From Alphaproteobacteria bacterium (lineage in GTDB: Bacteria; Pseudomonadota; Alphaproteobacteria; UBA8366; GCA-2717185): a DNA stretch of 64,000 bases. The notes under the pieces are model-generated. The model searched no databases. It was not told the DNA's origin and saw only the letters and a program-made list of their open reading frames with translations. Shown here piece after piece: positions 17,148 to 24,894 of this stretch. The stretch covers positions 310,001-374,000 of the forward strand of contig WLWY01000006.1 of NCBI GenBank assembly GCA_012103325.1. Reading direction: 5' to 3'. The position numbers and the translations under genes were made by a program. The stretch's first letter is position 1, and every line of letters begins with the position of its first letter.

Positions 17148-18566
17148 ATGCAAACGCAACGCGGCTTTTTCGGTTGGCGGGTCGCCTGGGCCGCCTTCGT
17201 TGTGGCGATTTTCGGCTGGGGCGTGGGATTTTATGGCCCACCGGTATTCCTGCACGTGGTGATCGAGCGGACAGGCTGGTCGCTGACCTTGGTTTCGAGC
17301 GCCGTCACGCTTCATTTCCTGATCGGTGTCCTCATTGTCGGCAATTCCACCACGCTCTACCGGCGCTTCGGCGTGCCCCTCGTCACTCTTGCAGGTGCCA
17401 TCTGTCTGACTATCGGGATCGGTGGCTGGGCCCTTGCACGCGAGCCCTATCAATTGTTTACCGCCGCGCTGTTCAGCGGTGCAGGATGGGTCACCATGGG
17501 CGCAATCGCGATGAATGCATTCGTCGCCCCCTGGTTCGACAAGAAACGCCCCGCCGCCCTGTCGCTGGCCTATAACGGGTCGAGCCTCGGCGGCGTCCTT
17601 TTTTCCCCGCTTTGGGTCGTGCTAATCGCGTCGTTTGGCTTTCCGGTCGCCGCGCTGATCATCGGTATTGCGATGATCGCAGTTATCGCCGTCATTTGCC
17701 GCCGCTATCTGGCAACGACGCCCGAGGCAATGGGCTTGTTTCCGGACGGCGAGCAAACGGCGGACACAGGACGCCCCAGCGATACATCCACCCCCACATC
17801 GCTTCGCGGCATCTCGCTGTATCGAGACCGAGCCTTCCTTACCTTGGGCGCTGCGATGGCGTTTGGTCTATTCGCGCAAATCGGTCTGATCGCGCACTTA
17901 TTTTCAGTGCTCGTCACGCCGCTCGGCGCGCAGTTCGCCGGCCTGTTAATGGGTGCGGTGACACTTAGCGCGCTGGTTGGCCGCACTCTGACTGGCCTCT
18001 ACTTGCCACAGAACATGAACCGCCGTTATGCAGCCAGCGCCAGTTACGCGGTTCAGATACTCGGTGCCATTCTGCTGATCGCTTCGGACGGATCCAACAT
18101 TCCACTCTTGGTGACCGGCGTTTTGCTGTTCGGCGCTGGAATCGGAAACGCAACCTCTCTGCCACCGTTGATCGCGCAGCACGAATTTGCAAAGGCGGAC
18201 GTGCAGCGGGTCGTATCTCTAATCGTGGCCGGTGCGCAAACCGCCTATGCGTTCGCTCCCGCAGCCTTCGCGGCTGCCCATGCGCTTATCCCTGCGGCAA
18301 CCGGCATAGCCGTCAACAGCGCAACGCCGTTCTACGTCATAACAGCCCTGTTCCAAGTGCTTGCGATTTCCTGCATGCTGTCCGGCAGGCACCGAAATCG
18401 GATTGATCCGGAAAGGACGAACAATGCGCAGCCTTCTCGTCGCAACGGCTTGCCTTATCTGCCTGTCGTTTGCACCCGCGGTCTCGGCCGGATCCTCGGA
18501 GCTGTCATATCAGGCTGTCGCCCATTTAACAGAAGGGCACCACATCGACGTCACGTCGGAGGATAA
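17148..18566 (+). CDS. MFS transporter with an out-of-place C-terminal tail
   Basis: A major facilitator protein of about 12 membrane helices (residues about 10-410), of the general oxalate/formate-antiporter-like type, in two halves joined by a polar loop near residue 205. A good AGGAGG ribosome site precedes the ATG. After SCMLSGRHRNR near 424 the frame runs on for about 48 residues of Arg-rich sequence that lies in another frame of the next gene, an overlap of 143 bases. This tail is unlikely to be original: a TGA in the +1 frame at about 18403 would end the protein in the expected place. Control by the divergent ArsR regulator is likely. Confidence 0.88.
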   Translation: MQTQRGFFGWRVAWAAFVVAIFGWGVGFYGPPVFLHVVIERTGWSLTLVSSAVTLHFLIGVLIVGNSTTLYRRFGVPLVTLAGAICLTIGIGGWALAREPYQLFTAALFSGAGWVTMGAIAMNAFVAPWFDKKRPAALSLAYNGSSLGGVLFSPLWVVLIASFGFPVAALIIGIAMIAVIAVICRRYLATTPEAMGLFPDGEQTADTGRPSDTSTPTSLRGISLYRDRAFLTLGAAMAFGLFAQIGLIAHLFSVLVTPLGAQFAGLLMGAVTLSALVGRTLTGLYLPQNMNRRYAASASYAVQILGAILLIASDGSNIPLLVTGVLLFGAGIGNATSLPPLIAQHEFAKADVQRVVSLIVAGAQTAYAFAPAAFAAAHALIPAATGIAVNSATPFYVITALFQVLAISCMLSGRHRNRIDPERTNNAQPSRRNGLPYLPVVCTRGLGRILGAVISGCRPFNRRAPHRRHVGG

Positions 18567-18915
18567 ACGCCGGATCGGAATTGCCGCATTCCGAGGACTT
18601 GCGATATTCGCTGGAGGCGAACTGGCAAATTATCACTACCAAGGCAATTACGATTTCCTTGGCGGCAGCGGACCGATCCGCGGCTACGCGATATGGCACT
18701 TTGACGATGGGTCGTTCATTCGCACCACCTATATCGGCAAAGCCTCCCGGTCTGGTGACGGTATCTTGTTTAGCGGCACCCATCAGATCGTCGCCGGCAG
18801 CGGCCGGTTTGCTGGCGTCTCCGGATCCGGCACGTTCGAAGGACGCCGTGTCGACAATCTGGACGACGGCGGAGACACCTACTGGTCTGGTTCCTTATCG
18901 CTCACAACGCCTTGA
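18424..18915 (+). CDS. Small secreted beta-barrel-like protein (allene-oxide-cyclase-like)
   Basis: The start is ATG 18424 with GGAAAGGA upstream, giving 163 residues and a clear signal peptide (MRSLLVATACLICLSFAPAV, cut after SAG or VSA near 22). The mature part has the pattern GSGRFAGVSGSGTFEGR and alternating Gly-rich strands seen in allene-oxide-cyclase-like barrels. It has no Cys in the mature chain. Function is unknown; export to the periplasm is inferred. Its start lies inside the C-terminal extension of the MFS frame. Confidence 0.72.
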   Translation: MRSLLVATACLICLSFAPAVSAGSSELSYQAVAHLTEGHHIDVTSEDKRRIGIAAFRGLAIFAGGELANYHYQGNYDFLGGSGPIRGYAIWHFDDGSFIRTTYIGKASRSGDGILFSGTHQIVAGSGRFAGVSGSGTFEGRRVDNLDDGGDTYWSGSLSLTTP

Positions 18916-18921
18916 TCGTTC

Positions 18922-20127
18922 CTAGCTACTGCCATCCGCCGAATTCTGAGTACCGATCGGCGGGTGCTCGCGAATAGCGTCCTCATTTAGCTCGACGCCC
19001 CAGCCGGGACCTTGGGGCAGTTTGAGGTAGCCATCCTCGATTTCCGGAACGTAAGTGACGATGTCGTCCTTCCACGGCACATCGTCGACATCGATCTCCA
19101 TGATCCGGAAATTGGGCAGCGCCGCACAGAGATGGGCACTCATGATCGTCGAGAGGTGGCCGTAGAAATTATGCGGCGCGCAGTTGATCTCATACGCTTC
19201 CGCCATCGCCGCGATCTTCATGCTTTGCCACGCCCCGTTCCACGGCAGATCGATGATTGCGACATCCATCGAATGATGCTCGAAGAAAGGCCGGAATTCG
19301 CGCAGCCCGTAGAGCGACTCGCAAGACGCAATCGGCGTGCGGTTCGAATTGCGGATATGGCGTAGCGCAGCAGGATCGTACATATCGATCTCGAACCAGG
19401 TCAGTCCCAGATCGTCGAGCGCCCGCGTCATCTGCAAGTAGCCTTCAGTCTTGCAGTTGAAGTTGATGTCGAGATGGATACCCATATCGGGACCGGCGCC
19501 CTCGCGAAACGCCTCGAGTTGATCCCGAAGCCCGTTGATGACGCTTCTTTCGACATTCAGCTCGGGTCCACCCCCGCCTCGCGCAAAGCCAGGCATGTAG
19601 AGTCCCGGGTCACGGTCAAACAGGAAGATATTCGTCTTCAATGCCTTGAACCCGCTCTCCTTCACCCGGCGGCCGAGCGCAACGACATCGTCGAGGGAGC
19701 GCATGCGTGGCAAATCCATCGCGGCGGCGGCGTTGTCGTTCATCAGATAGGTGCCGCAATGCGACCAGTAGAGCTTGAGCCTATCGCGCACCGCGCCGCC
19801 GAGCAGCGCATAGACGGGCACGTCCAACGCCTTACCCTTGATGTCCATCATCGCGTTTTCGATGGCGGCAATGGCCTGCTGATTAATTCCCCCCGGCGCC
19901 TGCCGCGTCATGGCGTAAAGCTGCTGGCTGATCGGCTCATGATCGCGCGGGTCGAGACCTTCGACCGACGCCACCAGCGCCTTGATAACGCCCGTCAGCC
20001 CCTTGCTACCATAGCTCTCGTTATATTCCGCGATGCCAGTCAGGCCCTCGTCGGTCTGCAGCTTCAGGAACGAGAAATTGCGCCAACCAGCACCGCAATG
20101 CAGTGCCTCGCAGCCGGTGATTTTCAT
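18922..20127 (-). CDS. Enolase superfamily enzyme (mandelate racemase/muconate lactonizing type)
   Basis: A 401-residue protein with the MR/MLE architecture: N-terminal capping domain and a TIM barrel. Metal ligands are visible as Asp in HLDINFN, Glu in WFEIDMYD and Glu in ASCESLYG, in the expected order. A His in APHNFYGHLS at the end of strand 7 could be the general base. It is the last gene of a three-gene minus-strand operon after the TauD-like and amidohydrolase genes, behind an AGGAG site. Acid-sugar dehydration or racemisation is the usual role, but the substrate is not known. Confidence 0.9.
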   Translation of the reverse strand: MKITGCEALHCGAGWRNFSFLKLQTDEGLTGIAEYNESYGSKGLTGVIKALVASVEGLDPRDHEPISQQLYAMTRQAPGGINQQAIAAIENAMMDIKGKALDVPVYALLGGAVRDRLKLYWSHCGTYLMNDNAAAAMDLPRMRSLDDVVALGRRVKESGFKALKTNIFLFDRDPGLYMPGFARGGGGPELNVERSVINGLRDQLEAFREGAGPDMGIHLDINFNCKTEGYLQMTRALDDLGLTWFEIDMYDPAALRHIRNSNRTPIASCESLYGLREFRPFFEHHSMDVAIIDLPWNGAWQSMKIAAMAEAYEINCAPHNFYGHLSTIMSAHLCAALPNFRIMEIDVDDVPWKDDIVTYVPEIEDGYLKLPQGPGWGVELNEDAIREHPPIGTQNSADGSS

Positions 20128-20137
20128 GATGCGTCTC

Positions 20138-21238
20138 CTATTTGCGATAAATCGGCGCGTTCAACACCGTGTCGGGGCCGACGATGCCGCCAGGGCGGTC
20201 AACCGTCGCGCGCGCGCCGTGGCGCTCATAGAACGCATCCGGCAACGGCCGGCCGTCTAGCACCTTTAGCCAGACGCGGAGCAGATGGCGCTTTTTGTCC
20301 GGATCATCATGATCTTTATAGCCGCGCCGGGTATGGAAGATGACGTGGTTATTGAGAAACTGCATATCACCGCGGCTAAAGCCCATATCGAAACGCATTT
20401 CCGCGGCCAACGCTTGCGACACGTCCATCGCTTCCTTCTGTGCTGGCGTCATCTCGCCGCATTCCGCGAAACGGTGCGCGGAACCGATATAGGTCGGCTC
20501 GATTGAGGCGCTGAAGTAGCCCTGGTGATAGTTGAAAATTGGAATCTTGTAGTAGGGCGTCATGCCCGGTGGAATTTCGTCCCGACGATCGCGGTGATAG
20601 GGCTCCGCCATGACCCGCACCAGATCGGGGCGACGCTTCAGCAACTCGTTATGTAGCGCGACAGAACTCACGATGCTGCTATCGCCACCGGAAACTGGCG
20701 TCTCCATGCACAGCAATCCGACGATGTCGCAGCAATCGACATGGAACGGTATTTCTTCACGGGAATAGGGACCGCGCTGACTAGGATTCGACCGGCTCTC
20801 CCCCAAATCCGTGACATGGCCGAGAACATGGCCGTGCTTGTTTTGCGAGCAGACACCATCGCTCAAATACCGGCTGATCGCCCAAAAGGCGACCGCCGTG
20901 CCGCGCTTACCAAATTCTTCGACCGGCAATCCGCGGAACAGGATAAAGCCGCGCCCGAACAATAGCATTTCCCGAACGTCTCTGAGTATCTTCGAGAGGC
21001 TGGGTAGCGCGAAATCATTCGCGCCAACCGTCATCAGATCGACATCGTCACGGTCATAAGGTGCTATCGCGTTCCGAATCTCGTCGATTTCAGACGCGCT
21101 GAACCGATACAGCCATTCGTCGCTGCCGGCCATTTCGGCCGCGGTCCAACCTGCAGGGTCGGTTACCGGCTCGAACGGCGTCGCCGCTTCGCGCCGGTCG
21201 TTGTGGGAATCCGCACCATGATCATCCGTGATGGCCAT
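20138..21238 (-). CDS. TauD/TfdA family dioxygenase
   Basis: The start is put at ATG 21238 (MAITDDHG), giving 366 residues; a longer frame upstream lies within the amidohydrolase gene. It is an Fe(II)/2-oxoglutarate oxygenase with HxD in PFHVDCCDIVG, the GGDSSIVSS motif after it, and the distal His in NHVIFHTRRGY followed by RHLLRVWL. The start overlaps the end of the amidohydrolase gene by 17 bases, so the two genes are coupled. Substrate class is unknown. Confidence 0.87.
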   Translation of the reverse strand: MAITDDHGADSHNDRREAATPFEPVTDPAGWTAAEMAGSDEWLYRFSASEIDEIRNAIAPYDRDDVDLMTVGANDFALPSLSKILRDVREMLLFGRGFILFRGLPVEEFGKRGTAVAFWAISRYLSDGVCSQNKHGHVLGHVTDLGESRSNPSQRGPYSREEIPFHVDCCDIVGLLCMETPVSGGDSSIVSSVALHNELLKRRPDLVRVMAEPYHRDRRDEIPPGMTPYYKIPIFNYHQGYFSASIEPTYIGSAHRFAECGEMTPAQKEAMDVSQALAAEMRFDMGFSRGDMQFLNNHVIFHTRRGYKDHDDPDKKRHLLRVWLKVLDGRPLPDAFYERHGARATVDRPGGIVGPDTVLNAPIYRK

Positions 21239-22226
21239 CGCATCCACCGTCCAGTTGGAACAACTTCGCTGCCGTCCCGCCGAGGATAGCACTCGTATCG
21301 ATCTCACCAAACGCTGCGTTGTGCACAATATCGCACGGCTTCATATCGCCGATCGGGAACGGATAGTCGGATCCCATCATCAGCTGGCTTGCGCCCGTCT
21401 TGCCGCGCAGAAATTTCAGCGCATCCGGATCGAGCAGCACTGTGTCGTGATACAGCCGCTTGAAGCCCTCGACCGGGTCGGCAAATTGGCCGGGATGGAT
21501 ATCGGCGTTGTGCTTCAAGCGGCCCAGCATGAAGGCGAGCGCGCCGCCGCCATGCGACAGGACAATCTTCATCCCCGGATATTTCAGGAAATGACCGGAG
21601 AACAGCAGGCGCGCCACTGCCGTCGTCGTATCAAGACCTCGCCCGACCGCGTTGATCATGCCGAAGTCGGCCAGGCGCTGGTCGCCACAGCCGAACATCG
21701 GATGAATATAGAGAACCGCTTCCAGCGCCGAAGCCGCTTCCCAGAACGGATCGAGCATCGGATCGTCGAGATTGCCGGCGCTGCCATGCGGCTGCGTGCC
21801 GATCATGGCACCCTTGTGCCCGGCCTCAATCAAATCCCGCAGCACCTCGGCGGCTCGCGCGCCGTCCTGCAAGGGTACGCTGCCAAGCGGCGCCAGAAAC
21901 GGATTCACCTCCGTCGCCTCCTTGAGGTGCTCGTTCAAGAAACGGCTCCAGGCGACGCCTTCGTCCGGCGGCAACTCATACCCGAACGCGTCGAGCCAAC
22001 CGCCTGCAACCTGCATATCAATCCCGTTATCCGTCATCCAACTCCGGCGCATTTCAGCATCACGAAGTTTCGGATTGACCGGCCGCGTCAGCGGCCCACC
22101 AGCGAAGCCGAGCTTGAAGGTGTCGCCTTCGTGCAGGAGTTCCACGTTGGGAAAGGACGAATGGCCGCTTGCCAGTGCATCGAGCATCTTTTGCGGAACG
22201 AAATGGGCGTGGACATCGACAATCAC
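21222..22226 (-). CDS. Amidohydrolase family (ACMSD-like decarboxylase/hydrolase)
   Basis: A 334-residue TIM-barrel protein of the amidohydrolase-2 family. It has the metal-binding HxH in VDVHAHFVP at the N-terminus, further His in YIHPMFG and LSHGGGALAF, and the conserved Asp in MGSDYPFPIG. This set fits ACMSD-like decarboxylases or related hydrolases of aromatic ring-cleavage products. It is the first gene of the minus-strand operon with the TauD-like and enolase-type genes, and is divergent from an LLM oxidoreductase gene 107 bases away. Confidence 0.88.
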   Translation of the reverse strand: MIVDVHAHFVPQKMLDALASGHSSFPNVELLHEGDTFKLGFAGGPLTRPVNPKLRDAEMRRSWMTDNGIDMQVAGGWLDAFGYELPPDEGVAWSRFLNEHLKEATEVNPFLAPLGSVPLQDGARAAEVLRDLIEAGHKGAMIGTQPHGSAGNLDDPMLDPFWEAASALEAVLYIHPMFGCGDQRLADFGMINAVGRGLDTTTAVARLLFSGHFLKYPGMKIVLSHGGGALAFMLGRLKHNADIHPGQFADPVEGFKRLYHDTVLLDPDALKFLRGKTGASQLMMGSDYPFPIGDMKPCDIVHNAAFGEIDTSAILGGTAAKLFQLDGGCDGHHG

Positions 22227-22333
22227 AGTGCGGGCTCCTCGTGCAGCATTAATGGCGTCAAAACGTTATCGATTGACGCACCGGCGGACAACACGCTTGA
22301 TAAAGGCGCAGATTTAAAACGGAGAAATTCATC

Positions 22334-23161
22334 ATGCATGTCGGCGTTGCCATGTTCGCCACCGATTATTCTATGCCCCCCACCGACCTTGCCGTTGCGC
22401 TGGAAGAGCGTGGTTTCGAATCCTATTGGTTCCCAGAACACAGCCACATCCCACTTTCACGCGACTCCGAGTTCCCGAAGGGCGGTGAGCTGCCGAAGAA
22501 ATATTACGACGTTATGGACCCGTTCGTCGTTATGGGTGCGGCCGCCGCAGTGACGACAAAGCTGAAGGTCGCGACCGGCATATGCCTTGTGCCGCAGAGG
22601 GACACGATCCAAACAGCGAAATCTGTCGCCTCAATCGATCAGGTTTCCAACGGTCGGTTTCTGTTCGGTATCGGCTCGGGCTGGAACGCGGACGAGATGG
22701 AAAATCACGGCACGGCCTTCAATACGCGCAACAAGAAGATGCGTGAGCAGATCGCGGCAATGAAGCAAATCTGGACGGAAACGAAACCGGAGTACCACGG
22801 CGACTTCATCGATTTCGACCCTATGATGACCTGGCCCAAGCCGACCCAAAATCCGCACCCACCGGTCATTGTTGGCGGTGGAATTCCCTACGCCGCAAAG
22901 CGTGCACTGGATTACGGCGACGGCTGGCTACCGCACGCGCACCGGCCAACCTATAAGCTGCTGGACCGGTTGCCTGAATTCCGCGAGATGGAAAAAGCGG
23001 CTGGCCGATCGATCCCTATTTCCGCCTTTGGCGTCGAGCATGACGCGGACGCCTGGCCGGCTTACGAAGACGCCGGAATTGAGCGCATTGTCATCAGCAT
23101 GGAGTCCGAACTGGCCGATGCGGTATTGCCGAAGTTGGACGCGTGGGCAAAGCGGTTATAA
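22334..23161 (+). CDS. LLM class oxidoreductase (F420-dependent type, TIGR03619-like)
   Basis: The 275-residue protein belongs to the bacterial luciferase-like superfamily. Its start (MHVGVAMFATDYS), GSGWNADEMENHG and KPTQNPHPPVIVGG motifs resemble the F420-dependent TIGR03619 subgroup. Alphaproteobacteria do not uniformly make F420, so FMN may be the cofactor instead; this cannot be decided here. A CGGAGA ribosome site precedes the ATG. It begins a plus-strand set with the HCCA-isomerase-like and dihydroxyphthalate-decarboxylase-like genes. Confidence 0.85.
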   Translation: MHVGVAMFATDYSMPPTDLAVALEERGFESYWFPEHSHIPLSRDSEFPKGGELPKKYYDVMDPFVVMGAAAAVTTKLKVATGICLVPQRDTIQTAKSVASIDQVSNGRFLFGIGSGWNADEMENHGTAFNTRNKKMREQIAAMKQIWTETKPEYHGDFIDFDPMMTWPKPTQNPHPPVIVGGGIPYAAKRALDYGDGWLPHAHRPTYKLLDRLPEFREMEKAAGRSIPISAFGVEHDADAWPAYEDAGIERIVISMESELADAVLPKLDAWAKRL

Positions 23162-23198
23162 TCGATCCAAATCGTATTCATAGGGAGAGGCCACCAAC

Positions 23199-23810
23199 AT
23201 GACGACCGTTGAATTCTACTTTGACTACTCCAGCCCCTGGACGTTCTATGCGTTTGACCGCGTTGAGGACTTTTGCGCCCGAAACGATGCCGAATTGATC
23301 TGGAAACCGTTCCTGGTCGGCGGCGTCTTCAACAAGGTCAATCCGAGCGTCTACGCCCGCCGGGAGAATCCCGTACCGCCAAAAGACGCATATTATCAGA
23401 AGGATATGGTCGATTGGGGTCTCTTCCAGGGCATCAAGATGATCAAGCCGAGCATCTTCCCGTTGAACAGCGTAAAGGCGCTGCGGGGCGCGTTCGTCGC
23501 CATCGAAGAAGGTACGATTTCCGCCTATTCACGCGCCTGCTTTGAAGCCTACTGGTGCCATGACAAGGACCTATCGCAGGAAGGCGTATTGCGCGAAATC
23601 GTCTCTTCCGTCGGCATGGATGCGGATAATTTCATGGCGCAGATCGGCGATGACCGGATCAAGAAGAAGCTGTTCGAAACTACGGACGAGATAATCGCGC
23701 GTGGCGGTTTCGGCTCGCCAACCTTCTTCCTGAACAAGACCGACATGTATTTCGGCAACGACCGGCTTGAGTTGATGCAGGCGGCGATCGAACGCGGCAA
23801 GGCCGCCTAG
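23199..23810 (+). CDS. 2-hydroxychromene-2-carboxylate isomerase family (DsbA-like)
   Basis: The 203-residue protein has the kappa-class glutathione transferase/DsbA fold. The N-terminal DYSSPWTFYAF carries the Ser that replaces the CxxC of DsbA, and the C-terminal GGFGSPTFFLN is the cis-Pro loop. Family members isomerise hydroxychromene carboxylates with glutathione in aromatic degradation. It lies 37 bases after the LLM gene, so they are probably cotranscribed. A distant paralogue is at 50723-51352. Confidence 0.9.
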   Translation: MTTVEFYFDYSSPWTFYAFDRVEDFCARNDAELIWKPFLVGGVFNKVNPSVYARRENPVPPKDAYYQKDMVDWGLFQGIKMIKPSIFPLNSVKALRGAFVAIEEGTISAYSRACFEAYWCHDKDLSQEGVLREIVSSVGMDADNFMAQIGDDRIKKKLFETTDEIIARGGFGSPTFFLNKTDMYFGNDRLELMQAAIERGKAA

Positions 23811-23820
23811 CCGATAGGTC

Positions 23821-24810
23821 ATGTCGAAACTGACGATTAGTCTCGCCGGCGTCGACTACGACCGCACGCGGGCGATCTTCGACGGTCGCGTGCAGGTCGA
23901 CGGCTGCGAGATTATCGCGTCGCCAATGACGCCTGAGGAAGCGTTTCACCGCGCGTTCAAGTTCCAAGAGTTCGACGTCACGGAACTGTCGATGTCGAGC
24001 TATATGAGCCAAGTGTCGCGCGACGGCAGCCCCTATATCGGTATCCCCGCCTTCGTGTCGCGGATGTTCCGGCATTCCTCAATCTACATACGCACCGATA
24101 AGGGCATTGATAAACCGCAAGATCTCATAGGCAAGATCGTCGGCGTGCCGGAATATCAGATGACTGCGGCGATGTGGATCCGTGGCATTCTGCAAGATGA
24201 ACATGGCGTCAAGCCAGCCGACATGCGCTGGCGTAGCGGCGGCCTGGAAGAAGCAGGCCGGAAACAAAATGTGTCTCTCCACCTTCCAAGCGATGTCGAA
24301 CTAAAATTTATTTCGCCGGAGGAGACGCTCAACGCACAATTGGACCGGGGCGAACTGGACGCTCTCGTCTCGGCACAGGCACCGTCCTGCTTCGGCACCA
24401 ACGATAAGATCGACCGGCTGTTTCCCCACTACCGTTCGGACGAGGAAGCCTATTTCAGCAGGACCGGGATGTTCCCGATCATGCACCTGGTCGGGATTCG
24501 CCGCAGTATCGTCGATAGACATCCTTGGCTCCCGGTCAACGTCTACCTTGCCTATCTCGAAGCGAAACGGATCTGTTACCGGAACCTGGGACAGGTCGGC
24601 CATTTGCACACGACCCTGCCCTGGCCCGTCGACGAATTCGCCAAGGCGCGCGCGCTCATGGGCGAGGATTATTGGCGCTATGGCGCAACAGAGAACACCG
24701 CCGAAATCGAAGCCATGACCCGCTATTCGTTCGAACAAGGGCTGACGGCACGCAAGCTCGAACCGGATGATTTGTTTGCCGCATCGACCTTTGATTTGCC
24801 AAAGAATTAA
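23821..24810 (+). CDS. 4,5-dihydroxyphthalate decarboxylase-like / solute-binding-fold protein
   Basis: The 329-residue protein has the type 2 periplasmic-binding fold without a signal peptide. Recognisable parts are the SLAGVDYDRTRAIFDG start, ELSMSSYM, and GKIVGVPEYQMTAAMWIRGIL, as in the Pht5 group. True Pht5 enzymes decarboxylate 4,5-dihydroxyphthalate; many relatives in this family have not been tested. It follows the isomerase gene by 10 bases and probably ends the operon. The absence of a signal peptide argues against a transport-binding role. Confidence 0.85.
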   Translation: MSKLTISLAGVDYDRTRAIFDGRVQVDGCEIIASPMTPEEAFHRAFKFQEFDVTELSMSSYMSQVSRDGSPYIGIPAFVSRMFRHSSIYIRTDKGIDKPQDLIGKIVGVPEYQMTAAMWIRGILQDEHGVKPADMRWRSGGLEEAGRKQNVSLHLPSDVELKFISPEETLNAQLDRGELDALVSAQAPSCFGTNDKIDRLFPHYRSDEEAYFSRTGMFPIMHLVGIRRSIVDRHPWLPVNVYLAYLEAKRICYRNLGQVGHLHTTLPWPVDEFAKARALMGEDYWRYGATENTAEIEAMTRYSFEQGLTARKLEPDDLFAASTFDLPKN

Positions 24811-24894
24811 ATCCGTCCCAAAATTGGAATTAATATTGATTAATTGACAATCGCGAATTCTAATACCGCAATCGGTATTGGAAGGGCGTGATCG

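Noticed and set aside
21228-22553. 441-codon plus-strand frame opposite the amidohydrolase
   Set aside because: It is the antisense of the 21222-22226 gene and runs into the start of the LLM gene; composition is Arg/His-rich and no family is recognisable.
23821-24810. Periplasmic solute-binding protein of an ABC transporter
   Set aside because: No signal peptide and no permease or ATPase genes nearby; the dihydroxyphthalate-decarboxylase-like group fits better.
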